DNA of 64,000 nt from Xenopus tropicalis (taxonomy: Eukaryota; Chordata; Amphibia; Anura; Pipidae), in NCBI RefSeq assembly GCF_000004195.4, contig NC_030683.2, forward strand, positions 50,791,358 through 50,855,357, read 5' to 3'. The notes beneath the pieces were generated by a model. It worked only from the letters and a program-made list of their open reading frames with translations, was not told where the DNA came from and ran no database searches. Shown piece by piece: positions 34,236 through 46,531 of the stretch; position 1 is the stretch's first letter; each line of letters begins with the position of its first letter. Made by a program: the position numbers and the translations under genes.

Positions 34236-35760
34236 TCACCAATGCTCCCAATGGTTAACAAAAGTATTAAATGAAGACCATCTTGCTGATCTGCAAACAT
34301 TCTCTGGCGACACCCCGGCTTCTGTCGCCCAGGAACAAGCCAATGCTCTGGTGGGATGGGCTTTTAAACCCTTGGGAATCTTCCTGGCTGCCAAATTATA
34401 GGCTTTTGCAATTGCCGCTACAATCCAAGCACTAATTGTTCTCTTTGTTGGAGCTTGACCCTTCCTGAAGCCTCTGGAAATTATGAACAATCATTCTGAT
34501 TTCCTCCAGGACTTAAGCTGGCCATACACGCACCGATAATATCGTACGAAACCTCGTTTCGTACGATATTCAGTGCGTGTATGGCAAGTTGGTGAGTCGA
34601 CCGATATCGCAGGAGGCTGCTATCGGTCGACTCGCCGATCGGCCAGGTTAAAAGATTTTGATCAGGCGCCATATAAGGTGCCTGAGCAAAATCTGCCATC
34701 AGGGCTGAATCGGCAGAAGGAGGTAGAAATCTTATTGTTTCTTCCTCCTTATCTGCCGTTTCAGCCCTGAAGGTTAGTGGCGGATTTAACGATCTTTCGT
34801 GGTAGCACGAAAGATCGGAAATTGCCACGTGTGTGGCCACCTTTAGTTCTTTCCAATTAAATCTTTATTGCCCTCACAAAGTCAAGTGTGCCACAAGTCC
34901 TTTTGAATCTGAAGTGAGCCTTGTGACAGCCACCCTGGATATCTCAACATTTCCAATGGTTCCTCTATGGCTAGTTTGTGAAGCAGAGGAAACCAAGGCA
35001 TTCTGGGCCAAAAGGGGATGATCGCCACAGCCTCCGCCTTGTCCTGCTTTCCCGTTTTTAGAACTCAGCGGAATTTGAGAAAATACGTAAATCAGAGACG
35101 GTCCATAATCTTATCCCAGGCCGTCCACTGCCAAGGCCCCTTTGCATGGAGACCTCACAAAAAACTGAAGGCACTTTATGTTCTGCCAGGATGTCTATTT
35201 CCGGACATCCCCACTCTGTCACTAATTGACTGGAACTCTAGTAAAAAACCTCTTTCCACTGTGTTCCTTACCCAAGTAACCTGAATGGACCCGGCCCAAA
35301 CATGGTAAAAACTGGCTAACCTGCCTCCTAACATTATTTGGGCCTCAACATCCTCATTGCTGAAAGGACGTAGAAGGGGCAGAGGAAACAACACCTGATC
35401 TCCTAGAAGTGCCTCTGGTACTCTGCCGACCAGACCTCCACGAAAACTGTCTGAAATATTCTGCCCCCGGCTAATATTGTCTTGATGATCTCTCCTTGTC
35501 TTTATTGTAGCTGTCTTTATTGTAGTCTTAACAGCCTCTTTTCTCCTGAGGCAGGAAGACACTCTTGCCGCCCGAAACCTTCTTTATGATGGCATCCAAC
35601 TTTTCTCCAAACAACATTTCACCCTTGAAATGTAGCTGACATAAATTTGTCTTGGAAGCTGCATCCGCAGCCCAAACTTTAAGCCAGAGAGCTATTCTAG
35701 CTGTTACTGACAGAGCCATAGACTTGCTGAAAACTGAACCAGGTCTAACGAAGCCTCTAA
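34236..35760 (-). pseudogene. DIRS-type retrotransposon remnant (gag and tyrosine recombinase ends)
   Basis: In minus-strand order: a gag-like block (35719-35528, with ARIALWLKVWAADAASKTN, GEMLFGEKLD and GGKSVFLPQ), a second gag-like frame (35562-35176), then after the MITE at 34516-34842 the C-terminal part of a tyrosine recombinase (34490-34236, with HPTRALACSWATEAGVSPEN, the R in HPTR and a final WSSFNTFVNHW block). Reverse transcriptase and RNase H, which should lie between, are absent. DIRS elements integrate by recombinase and carry unusual terminal repeats. This copy is a deleted fossil. Confidence 0.8.
34516..34842. mobile_element. CTGGCCATACAC-family MITE, complete
   Basis: The ends AGCTGGCCATACACGC and GTGTGGCCACCT are flanked by TTA (34513-34515 and 34843-34845), PIF/Harbinger style. 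Internal hairpins include ATATCGTACGAAAC against GTTTCGTACGATAT. It is inserted in the DIRS remnant, so it is younger than that copy. Confidence 0.85.
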
Positions 35761-36783
35761 TAAAAAATCAGTTGCCATCTTACAGTCCGACAACATCTCC
35801 AGCAACTTAGGCCTCTTGACATTTGAGGAAATTGCTGGGCTGCAGAGTTTTGTGTCATCTGCAAACACAGATTACTTATAATACCCTCCCCTAAGTAATT
35901 TATATAACAAGTAGTGGCCCCAGTACAGAACCCTGAGGGACCCCACTGACAACCTTACTCCAAGTAGAGAATGTACCATTAACAGCCAACCCCTAAACCC
36001 AATCCTGTAGCCAGTTTTTTACAACTTCACTAGACCTTAGTTTAGAAAGCAGTCATTTGTGGTGAACGGTTTAAAATGTTTTGGCAAAATCCAAATAGAT
36101 CACATCTACTGCACCTCCACTGTCCATCTTCTTATTAACCTCATCATAAAAAGCAATTAAATTTGCCTGACGGGACCTGTCCTTTATAAAGCCATGCTGA
36201 TAAAGCCATTCTCAGAACATACTTTTGTATGTGATCCCTTAACAAGTCTTCAAATAACTTGCCCACCACGGATGTCAAATTTACTGTCCTATAATTGCCA
36301 GGCTGAGACCTTAATCCCTTTTTAAATTTAGAAATGACATTAGCTTTCCTACAATCCATACCATACCAGATGAAAGCGAGTCTGAGAATATCAGAAACAG
36401 ACCACTGTAAAAATGAACCTAGCTCTCACCTGAGGGTGTATTCCATCTGGTCCTGGTGCCTTGTTTACATTAATCTTGAGTAAGCCTTTATGCACCATAT
36501 CCTGCATAAATTACTGACTAGACTGAGCTGAGCCAACAGTGCAGCTGTTGGGTTGGTCTCGGCACTCTGGCTCCTCTACTGTATAAAAACAAGCAGGCAA
36601 AAGGGTCAATCCAGGCAGAATTCGCTCAAAGTCAGGATACAGGCAGGGGTCAGAACCAGACAGACAGGACAAAATGGTTCAAATGCAGACAGGATGTTGC
36701 AGCAGTGCAGGAACAGACTTACAGAATTAAGGCTACAGAATTTAGGCCATCTGCTGATAGCTTGCTGTCAGCAGAAAGGGCTG
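35235..36783. repeat. 1,549-bp duplicated block, copy 2 (probably the source)
   Basis: At the left edge the DIRS-type gag frame (35562-35176) runs on past the block boundary into older DIRS sequence. In copy 1 it is cut at the same point and joined to L2. Copy 2 is therefore the original arrangement. Confidence 0.9.
35834..36595 (-). pseudogene. CR1 reverse-transcriptase fragment inside duplicated block, copy 2
   Basis: The same CR1 fragment as at 30829-31590, with the frame at 36359-36144 carrying the same motifs. It lies directly upstream, on the minus strand, of the DIRS gag remnant. Confidence 0.85.
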
Positions 36784-36819
36784 ATGACTCAGCCCAGGTT
36801 GTTGGATGAGACATGCTTA

Positions 36820-37614
36820 AGCTGGCCATACTGTCACGGTCGGTATCCCAAAACTCAGAACAGTTCCCAAGGGCCTGGTCTCGGCTCACGCTTCTGCCTA
36901 TAACCGCCGCCTTTCACGTCGGGAGGAGCCCTTCGCTACTCGGATGCCGCCAGGTCCAAGGAAAGAGTTCTGAGCAGGCAAGGGAACCAAAACCGTGCTA
37001 CAGGGAGAATGGGCACAAGAAGACACAGTCGGAGATCAGGCCGGGGTCAGTAGCGTTCAGAGAGCAAAGTACCAAATCAGAGTCCAAAAGGGTAGTCAGA
37101 GGTCAGGCCGGGGTCAACAACAAGAAGGCAGCGCGGTACCAAACAGAATCCGGAAGAGTAGTCAAATTCAGGCAAAGGTCGGTTCAGGCAGCAGTACAGG
37201 GAGGTCAAGGACAGGCAGAGGTCAAAACAGATCAGCAGAACAGGAATAACACACCCAGGAACTCACAGGAGGAAAACCTACGTTGGGCAATGATTTTGCT
37301 CTAAGAACAGCTTTAAATATTCAAATCTCGCGCCAAAATGACGTCATACGCAGCGCAACGGGGAAGAAGGAAAGTGCGCATTCGCGCGCAGCACAGGGGA
37401 GAAGGCGCATGCGCAGATGCGAGCGCACGTCAAAGAGGTGACGGACGTGCGCGCGCGCGCCTAAAAGAACTGGAGAGCGGGCGTCCCCGCACAGGCAGCG
37501 GCGGGCGTCCCCGCCGGGCCCCTAGACCACCAGGTAACCTTACACATACACTGTAAGATCTGCCTGTTTTGCAAGGTCGCCAAACGAGCGGGTCTTTCCC
37601 CAGTATGCCAACCT
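36820..37614. mobile_element. CTGGCCATACAC-family MITE split by a solo LTR
   Basis: The left end AGCTGGCCATAC (after TTA at 36817-36819) and the right part beginning CATACACTGTAAGATC (37545 on) join perfectly if the LTR at 36832-37544 and one CATAC are removed. The right end is near 37614. Confidence 0.75.
36832..37544. mobile_element. solo LTR, GC-rich (713 bp)
   Basis: It begins TGTCACGGTCGG and ends AACCTTACA, that is TG...CA, with a 5-bp duplication CATAC at 36827-36831 and 37545-37549. A 5-bp duplication is usual for Gypsy-type and some retroviral LTRs. I lean to Gypsy. No internal genes remain. The GC-rich stretch with GCGCGCGCGCGC near 37450 lies inside it, so ORFs there are not genes. 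Confidence 0.85.
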
Positions 37615-39057
37615 AAAAGTTAAATATCTTCTCCTTTGTCTCTGGCTTTTAATTATTATTTTTTTTTTTTAACTTGTTTTTATTTTTTTCAGTATTATTC
37701 TGAAAACTTGCTGTGCTTTAACAGAATATTCCAGTGCACAAAATCATTGCCTCCACCAGACCAATTAAAACATCAATTTGAGCTATTTAAATTCATAAAA
37801 TCTATAACAAAATATTGTGTAATATTAAAAAGCACATTTTGACACAGAAATAACATATATTTTATCTGCAGCAAATGTATGGTTGAAAAGACAGCAAATG
37901 GAATGAAAAGTTTATTTGTCCTTGAAGCATTAGTTTCTAAGGTTACATCCCACATCCACTTAACAACAGGAAAGCAAATACACTGGTCATAAAGTATTGT
38001 AAGTTGGCATTGGTAAGCTGGAGGTTAGCACAGAATTAACCCACAACAAATCAGGTGCTTTGTTGTGATTATAAGGACATATCAGAAAAACTGCGCCATT
38101 TTCCCAATGACATGCAAAGTCCCTGAAAAGATTCCAGCTTTTCATTAGGTTGTGTTATGTAATTGTACCAAAGCCTATATTTAAACAGAGAAACTAAAAA
38201 GTTGTGCACGTAAAATCTAATTTGTATACCATTATGAACTCTGTACATCATTTTCTATTGTATCTGACATTTTTATTTTACTAAATAAGCCAATGTTAGG
38301 AAATGAATTTACAAAATAAATAAAAGTTCTTTTGCTGTTAATCATTTCATAATTTCATTGAAACCATTAATAACACAATGTATAATAAGCAATGATGTAA
38401 TTAATTATTTTGCTTTCATCAGATTTTAAGATCAGGACTAGCAGTGTGCAAACTGATTTTTGTGGGTGAACAGTTCACGTTTTTCTTACATTTCCTAAAG
38501 CAGAAAATCATTTATCACAACAGTTGAGTGTGTCAGTCAAAATGTAGTTGATAAATATTGTACTTTAAGTATGTATTCCACCAAATACTTTTGTAGATGT
38601 GGATAAAGGTTAGGGAAGAAAGGCTTTAAGGTAACCTCAAATTACTATTGAAAATAATGGAAAATAATCTGCTTATGGCAGACTTTGGCAGTGGGGGCCC
38701 ACCATTAAAATTTTGGCCAGGGCCCACTGGTACCCTAAAGTGGCCCTGACTTTGGCAGTAACAAGTAAGCACAGTTGCCACTACATTTTTTTTCCATAAA
38801 ATATCTGTTGATTAAAGGCATTGGTCACTGTGCACTTAGTGACCTAGTTCACTAGGGGCCTATTTATGATTGCTTAAGCTTTTAGGCTTGAGCAATCATA
38901 AAGGAAACCTTTTGTAAGTTTGCTAACTCATGCTGTGTTTCAGGTGGATAAAGCTCAGTAATTTCCATAATTTTCCCTGATCGGGCTTTTGTAACAAAAA
39001 AATAAATTCCACCCAAAACACAGCATGAGTTAGCAAACTCACATGGGCTTTTCTTAA
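37615..39057. other. AT-rich stretch without recognised gene
   Basis: I see only low-complexity T tracts (37650-37690), a short inverted pair (AACTCATGCTGTGTTTCAGG near 38925 against its complement near 39020) and random short ORFs. Confidence 0.5.
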
Positions 39058-39565
39058 AGTGGACCTGTCACCCAGACATAAAAAGCTGTATAATAAAAGC
39101 CCTTTTCAAATTAAACATGAAACCCAAAATTATTTTTTTATTACCACATCCATACCCATTATAAAAGCATTTAAAAATCCCAGCTGTCAATCATATATTG
39201 CCTGCCCCGCCTCTATGCCTTAGGCATAGAGGCGGGGCAGAGAGTTACTTTCACTTCCAATTCTTAGATGTTGCTGCCCTCCTCACATTCCCCCTCCCTT
39301 CGCACCATGTAATTTTGTAACCAGTGCATGGACATGGGTATCAGGTCCCCCCACACTGGCACAGAAACAAGATTGTGGCAGGATGCAATGCCTGCTTTGA
39401 TAACAGTGTCCACAAAATGGTGCCGGCCTGCTTGCTGCAACTGTAAATTCCAAGGCTGAGGAATATAAGATTAAAATAATTTATATGGTGTAAGTAAAGT
39501 TTATTTTGCTTGACAAACACAATAGAAAACAATTTGTAATTATTTCTTAAGGTGACAGGTCCCCT
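39058..39565. mobile_element. T2/Kolobok-type MITE (GGACCTGTCACCC family)
   Basis: The ends AGTGGACCTGTCACCC and GGTGACAGGTCCCCT are bounded by TTAA at 39054-39057 and 39566-39569. A hairpin GCCTCTATGCCTTAGGCATAGAGGC lies inside (near 39209-39235). Confidence 0.85.
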
Positions 39566-39739
39566 TTAAGTCTGCCCCGCCTCAGTATCAGAGCGGGTCA
39601 AGGGGGGGGCTGCATCAATTGTGCTCTCTGCACCAGAAGAGCCAAATTTCGTCTTTCAAAATTATGAGGAGTGGCTTATATCCTGCGGGTCGCTGCCACC
39701 TGAGGTGAGATTCTCATCTTGTTTTGCTTCCAATAAGGA

Positions 39740-39905
39740 TTAATTGTATCTTAGTTGGGATCATGTACAAGGTACTGTTTTATTATTATAGCAAAACAGT
39801 AAATCATTTTTAAAAATTAGAATTATTTGCTTATAATGAAGTCTATGGGAGATGTCCATCCCATAATTCAGAACTTTCTGTATAAAGGATTCCATACCTG
39901 TAATG
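39740..39905. mobile_element. CAGGTATGGGA-type repeat, partial
   Basis: TAGTTGGGATCATGTACAAG and TCCATACCTGTAATGA mark the end half of a copy on the other orientation. Confidence 0.7.
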
Positions 39906-40378
39906 ACAGATCCTCCAAAATAGTAGTAAAATATATATATTGGGTGGGACCCAACCTGCAACTGCAAATTTCGGGACTTTTGGATCGCCAATATGATATT
40001 ATCGTGACTAATACGATTTTTTCGTAAGCATTTTCGTGATATTTAACGCCCCCAACCAATGAGAAGCGGAACCACCGTTGCCATGGCAACGTGTGTCCAC
40101 AACCGATTCGTTCATTTCTTCTGTGCTATCTAGGCTCAGGGGGAAGGGAATGCTGCACATGCTCAGTATAGACGGTGAGGGAAAGGAAGTGGGCAAACCT
40201 TTTCAAAGATGGTAGTGCCATTCACAGAAATGAGTATGCAGCATGCAGTAAGTGTAACTCTTTCAATCTTGTAAATCTCTAACAAGGCAAGCCAGAAATA
40301 AAGCGTTTTTACTTAACAATAGTAGTACTATTGAATAGTGTGCTTAATAGAATTTGACTTTCATTCTCCTTTAAAGGC

Positions 40379-42245
40379 ATAAACCGAATCTGCCATAACA
40401 ACATCACTAGGAAGGGAATTCCACAACCTCACTGCCCTCACTGTGAAAAACCACCTACGCTTATTCTACGCTTCTTCAAATGGAAGCTCCAATCTAAAGG
40501 GGTGGTCGTTTTTATGCAAAAACTTCCCCTATCTGTCTATAATCCCCTCTAATGTACTTGTACAGAGTAATCATGTTCCCCTCACAAGCACCTTTTTTCC
40601 AGAGAAAACAACCCCAACCTTGACAGGCTAACCTCATAGCTTAAATCTTCCATCCCCTTTTCCCTGTTAGTTGCACATCTCTGCACTCTCTCCAGCTCCT
40701 TAATATCCTTTTTAAGGACTGGAGCCCAAAACTGCACCGCATACTCAAGGTGAGACCTTACCAGAGACCTATAAAGAGGCAAAATTATGTTTTCATCCGT
40801 TGAGTCAATGCCGTTTTTTTATATAATACAGAACTTTATTTGCTTTAGTAGCCACAGAATGATATGCCTGGAATCTACAAAAATCCCCATATCCTTCTCA
40901 AATAAGGATACCCCCAACACTTTCTATGCCCACCTCCAGGTCATTAATAAACAAGTTAACAAGCAAAGGACCTATAGTTTTTAGTCTGAGAATGGGATCC
41001 TTTTTTAAATAACGCCACCAGATTAGCAATTCTCCAGTCTCTCGCCACCATGGCAGACCTCAGGAATCCTGAAAAATTAAGTGAAGAGGGTTGGCAAGCA
41101 CAGCGCTAAGCTCAATTAATACCCTGGGATGAATACTATCTGGCCCTGGACCTTTGTTTACCTTTACATGTTCAAATCTCTTTTGAATTTCCACCCAAAT
41201 GACCCATGCATCAGTAGTTATATTACTAGAATTAGGTCTATTAAAAGGGAAGCCTTGATAAACTGGCGTCTCAGTTGTATAGATGAGAATGCGGAGTTCA
41301 AAATTTCTGCTTTTTTCCCTGTTTTCATCAACCAACTGCCCCCCCCTCTTAATCATAAGGGTCCCACCCCTTCTTGCTTAATTTTTGTAGTATTTACATA
41401 TTTAAAATATAATTTTGGATTATTTTTACTCCTAACTGCAATACCCCTTTCCATCTCTATTTTAGCTTGCCTGATAGCTTTTTTGCATGCTTTATTTGCT
41501 TCATTGTACTTGATGAAAGTTTCTGCTGACCCAGCTAACTTGAATGCTTTAAAAGCACGTTTTTTCTTACTAACCTCAACACTAACACTTTTATTCAACC
41601 ATAAAGGTTTTGCTTTGTGATCCCTTTCCTTGCTTACAAGGGAAATATACTGACCTGTAAACTTGCTAAGCAATGTTTTAAAGATGTTCCATTTTCCTTC
41701 TATGTCTAAACCTGTGAAAAGCCTTTTCCAGTTGTCACATTGCAGAGATGCCCTTGTCTGCACATCTAAAATTAAGGGGCACATTTACAAAGGAACGAAC
41801 GCTCGGAGCGTATTTTCGGCAAATTTTTTGGGTGTCCGCACAACTTTTCGTATGCCGCACGACTTTTTTGTAAGCTTGCACGAAAAAATTGGAAAGGTTT
41901 TACTGCTGTTTACAATTGTACGTTACGAAAATTTTGTGACTTTCGGATTGCCAATACGATATTATCGTGACTAATATGATTTTTTCGTAAGCATTTTCGT
42001 GATCTTTGCGATCTTCAGAAATTTTCGTTTCCAATCCGAATTTTTCCCATTCATGATTTGATAAATCTGCCCCTAAGTGTTTTAGTGACTCCTTTATAGA
42101 GCTGTCTCTGCAGCATTATCAAAAAGGAGACCATGTTATGATCACTGTTCCCCAAATGCTCACCCACACAAATGTTAGAGATGAGTTCAGTATTATTAGA
42201 TATCACCAGGTCCAAAAGAGAATCATTGCTAGTAGGTTTCATTTA
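40379..42245 (-). pseudogene. CR1-type LINE, degraded
   Basis: In minus-strand order: an endonuclease scrap with NDSLLDLVISNNTELISN and NSDHNMVSF (42242-42051), a linker with KPLWLNKSVSVEVSKKKRAF and ACKKAIRQAKIEMERGIA (41784-41353), a piece with NKGPGPDSIHPRVLIELS (41356-41060), and the C-terminal block SHLEYAVQFWAPVLKKDIKE (40782-40582). Most of the RT core is deleted. A Harbinger-type MITE (41776-42073) splits the endonuclease part, and the 3' end is cut at a TTTAAAGG junction near 40378. Confidence 0.85.
41776..42073. mobile_element. PIF/Harbinger-type MITE nested in CR1
   Basis: The ends GGGGCACATTTAC and TGATAAATCTGCCCC have TAA duplications at 41773-41775 and 42074-42076. It is the same family as 9943-10425. 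Confidence 0.85.
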
Positions 42246-42964
42246 CCTTTCCCACATCCTCAGTTGCACTTTAACTAACAATCCATGCAAATGCCTTTTA
42301 ATCCTTACAGCAGACCATAATGGAAAATACCTGCCAGCGTCAGTCAGAGACAGCACAGATAAATTCATAAGTTAAGGGCCTTCTAAAAACATCTTCACAT
42401 AAGCAACTTATAGCCAGCATTACATATTGTGTGTCACTGCTTAGCTTGCCCTAATAGCGACAGGTGGAGAGGTGGTGGTTCCATTTCTGACCTTCAGCAG
42501 AAAATATATAATAAAGGTAAGGTGGGGCAGCAATAGTTCTCTTTCTTGGCAGATTCAAATAAACCAGAATTCAGTTAAATTGTAGAAGATCTCTACTTTC
42601 TTGAGAACAGTCATTTATAATAAAAATATAAAAAAAAAATTCCCAGAAAACCAATTCAATTTAATTCCTTATTTTGACCACGAGGTGTCACTATTCCCAC
42701 AAAAAAAATCAATTTGCCTTCTGCTCATATTTTTCCAAATCACCTCTTGTGGTTGGGTCTATAAGAGACTATGTCCAATCAAGCCACTTTTTATAAAACT
42801 CTACTTGACCACATGTGCTTTGTTAATATCAGTAGACATCAGTGAAATACAATTTCAAATTGTCAATACCTCCCAATAGGCCAAGTCATAGCATAAATGA
42901 TATTATTTGTTCTGCAGCTGATATACTGGGATATAAGTTGCAGGGTATACCCAGCCCAAGATTT

Positions 42965-43053
42965 ACAAGGATCCTGTCCAACTGCCTGGACAGCCAATAG
43001 TTTCAGGCATTGGTTCTGTGTTCTGCCCTATGGCCTTTGTTGGACAGGATCCT
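42965..43053. repeat. inverted repeat around a short spacer
   Basis: AGGATCCTGTCCAAC (near 42969) pairs with GTTGGACAGGATCCT (near 43038). The source is not recognised; it may be a MITE core. Confidence 0.6.
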
Positions 43054-43443
43054 GGTGACATTTGTACAACAGGGTAAGTCATATATTAGAGATACAAATC
43101 ACTGTTTCGGAAGCTACATTCCATCCGTTTGGAAGATTTGGACAATATACTGTAATGTTGGGCACACTGGATGTGCCCTCACTGTATACGTCCATTCCAC
43201 AAAGTGATGGAATTGATATTGCTGGGAATGATTTTTCTTAAGAATTATTTCAGGTTCAAGGACACGTGAGGGGGACAGTGATAGGTTCCAATGCTACCCC
43301 TTCATACGCTAACTCCTTCATTCTTTGGCAGCACTAGGAACAAAGGGCCGCTCCTGCCGTAAGGCAAGGTGAGAAACCTGCCTCAGGCAGCAGGGAATGG
43401 CCAGTTACCAGGGGCAGAAAAAAGACGCCTCTGGTAACTTTAA

Positions 43444-43840
43444 AGGGGAGATTTACCAAAGCACGAATTCGAATCCCGAATAGCAAAAATTCGGATTGGA
43501 AACAAAAATTTAGCCGTCGCAACTTTATTGTATTTTGCGCGACTATTTCGTCGCCGTCGCGACTTTATCATATTGAACGATCGTAAACGGCGGAAAAACC
43601 TTTCCGACTTTGCATGATTTTGGAAGCCTCACAGAGGAATAAATGGCACTCTGCAGCTCCAACCTGGCCCAAGGAAAGTCACGATACTGAAGCTTGAATG
43701 AATCCGAAACTTTCGTACTCGGCACAACAATACTAATTTTTCCCGACGACGACGACAAAATAGTCGAAAAAATACTGATCATTACGAAAAAAACACATTC
43801 GGACGCATTCGAACCGTTCGTGCCTTAGTAAATCTCCCCC
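43444..43840. mobile_element. PIF/Harbinger-type MITE
   Basis: The ends AGGGGAGATTTACCAAAGCACG and CGTGCC...TAAATCTCCCCC are flanked by TAA (43441-43443 and 43841-43843). It is related to the 9.9 and 41.8 kb copies. Confidence 0.75.
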
Positions 43841-43969
43841 TAAGAGATGAATTTTTCTTTTTTAAAATGAAAATTCAGCTCTTCTAGTGCAGAGAGCACA
43901 ATAACACTCTCTACACTAGCGATATGATACTCTCAGAACCCGCTCTGAATCTAAAATTAAGTTCAGAGT

Positions 43970-44184
43970 CAGGGTCGGACTGGGCCGTCGGGACACCGGG
44001 AAAAATCCTCCCAGCGCGTTAAATTACGCGCGCTCGAGGGAGGACGCCAGGTGGGGGACCCTGCGAGGGGGGTTTGGGGTCCCCTGTGGGGTGGTGGGAA
44101 TTAGGGGACCCGGCCAGCGGGGGCACCTGCAGGGCCCCTGGGCCGGGAGCACCGGTGGGCCCTTCACCCCCCAGTCCGACCCTG
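43970..44184. mobile_element. hAT MITE, GC-rich (215 bp)
   Basis: The ends CAGGGTCGGACTGGGCCG and CCCCAGTCCGACCCTG are flanked by an 8-bp duplication with one mismatch, TTCAGAGT (43962-43969) and TGCAGAGT (44185-44192). Confidence 0.85.
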
Positions 44185-44192
44185 TGCAGAGT

Positions 44193-45020
44193 GTGAGAAA
44201 GTGGGCGGCATCAGCCCCAGGATCGCCGCTGGAGGAACACATATAACGTCAGATGCAGTTTACTGAACACTGTGTGGTTTGGTGGTGGCATTTTGATGTG
44301 TTCATCATATGGAAGGGTGACATGGATTCCCTTTCGTGGTTCCAGGAAGAGCTTAATGAGATACATTCAAATATTTTCTATGCATTTTCAGTTCTGCATT
44401 GCTGTAGATTGTTTGTTTTGGCCAAACATTGCACAGTGAGACTTGAATGTGGATCACTAATCTCACTTTGCAATATTTTTTTATAAATTTAGGGGCCTAA
44501 ACATGTCAAATAGTTTGTAACCCTATGCATATTGGATATTTAAATGTTCACATATTAAATACTGTGAAATACTACATAGTGAACATTTTTAATTATTTTC
44601 CTATCCTGTCATAAAAACTGCTTATTTTAGCAAAGATTTGCAATTTGGTAATTTACATAATTAATAGTGTAAAACCCTAGATACAGCTGTACATGTAGAG
44701 TTGAGCCACCCATGACACATTTTATTACAAATGACAGTGGCCCGAGGTGTAGGTTTTTCAGAGTGCAATGAAGACTTGTAATCAAGCAACATTTGGGGGC
44801 TGATTTACAAGGTATTTAAATCTAAGTTGAATTTGTGCTATTATCTGCAGTGAGGAAAAAACCTTTTTAGCTTATCAAATTATGTTTGAGAATATGTTTA
44901 AATAAAATCTTGTTAACTAAAACCTGGCGAAATGGAATAATGCAACACACTATGTATTCATGCAGTACAAAGTACTGTATTATTATTACAGAGAATAAAG
45001 AAATCATATCTAAAAATTAA
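44193..45020. other. unique-looking AT-rich stretch
   Basis: No domain, repeat end or splice pattern that I recognise on either strand. Confidence 0.4.
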
Positions 45021-45024
45021 AGGT

Positions 45025-45352
45025 ATGGGATCCCTTATCTGGAAACCCGTTATGCAGAAAGTTTAGAATTACGGAAAGGCCATCTCCAAGAGACTCCATT
45101 ATAAGCAAATAATTCTAATTTTTAAAATGTGTTTTCTTTTTCTCTGTAATAATAAAACAGTACCTTGTACTTGATCCCAACTAAGATATAATTAATCCTT
45201 ATTGGAGGCAAAACAATCCCATGGGGTTTATTTAATATTTAAATGATTTTTAGCAGATTTAAGCTATGGAGATCCAAATTACAGAAAGATCCCTTATCCG
45301 GGAAACCCGAGGTCCCGAGCATTCTGGATAACAGGTTCCATACCTGTATTTA
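45025..45352. mobile_element. CAGGTATGGGA-type interspersed repeat
   Basis: It runs from AGGTATGGGATCCCTTATCT to GGTTCCATACCT with all the usual internal phrases. It is close to full length. Confidence 0.9.
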
Positions 45353-45915
45353 ACAGCACTTTTTCCCAACTACTGCTACAACTACTACTTGCCCCAAAAC
45401 TATTTTTCTTTAGCATAATAGTTCAGTTATGTATAATAAAACATGAATGCCGACAACACCCATTGCATGTAAAGCACATCACATGTATCATTCTAATATT
45501 TCAGAGCAAGAAAAAGTCTGTAAAAAGTAAAAGGGCGATTTCTCTTATCTGTTTAGAAGGTCAGCCCTAAGGCTTGCAATAAATCAGACACTATTATACG
45601 TTCTATTGCGGGGATAAAACCACTCTTGGGATACACATAAGATATTTCTTTTTTCTACTGTGGCATTTAAGGTGACCAGATTTCTAAAATATGAGACAGG
45701 TTCAAAGCACTCTTTTAAAAGCTATTATTAAGGCTTGGATGTAAAGTATCATTAGGGCAGGATTTAAATTGCTTTTTACAAAATGCCAGACCAACTTTAA
45801 ATAGAGAAGACATTTTTGATAGATGATTTAAACATATACTGTATGTGACATTTAAAAATATTTCTGCAGGTAAAATTAACTATAAAGAAAATAATACTTA
45901 TAAGTAATATCATAC

Positions 45916-45920
<5 letters not shown>

Positions 45921-45956
<36 letters not shown>
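45921..45956. repeat. (TA)n microsatellite
   Basis: About 18 TA units without interruption. Confidence 0.95.
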
Positions 45957-45959
<3 letters not shown>

Positions 45960-46531
45960 TAAATAGGTAGCACAGCAGCAGTAAGTCAGGTAGTAACACT
46001 CATAATTAAACTTCAGAAAGTCAAGGGTGGTCTCACATAATACTGACAATAAAAACACAACTAAGGGTAATGTATTGACCACTACTGTCATACAGCTTTA
46101 CCAGAGTTTTACACTCAGGATTTTACACCGTTTACCATTGAGTTAAAATTGAATACTGCATATTAACTGTGACAAAGCTGTAATACATAATTGCATTATA
46201 AAACAGAAGAAGAAAGTTGACTGGAAATATTGTGCGGACATCCATTTATTCCTCATATTGTTTCCATTTCATATAACTCAGTGTCAAATCCCTTTTTTAT
46301 TGCATGATAAACTGTTTAGCTAATAAAGAAGAATGGAGGGCTAACTCAAGCTGTCTCTTTTTCCTCAAGTTGGGCACACAAAATCTCTCGTTGTCCCATA
46401 GCCTCTTATCAGAATGGGTAGAAGTTAAGGAAGTATTATAGTATAGGATATAGGACACGTTATTCAGAATGCTCGAAACCAAGGGTATTCCAGATAAGGG
46501 GTTTTTCTGAAATTTGGATCTTCATACCTAT

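Noticed and set aside
36813..37556. ORFs of up to 163 codons in a GC-rich stretch
   Set aside because: They lie inside a solo LTR bounded by a 5-bp duplication. Low stop frequency is explained by GC content.
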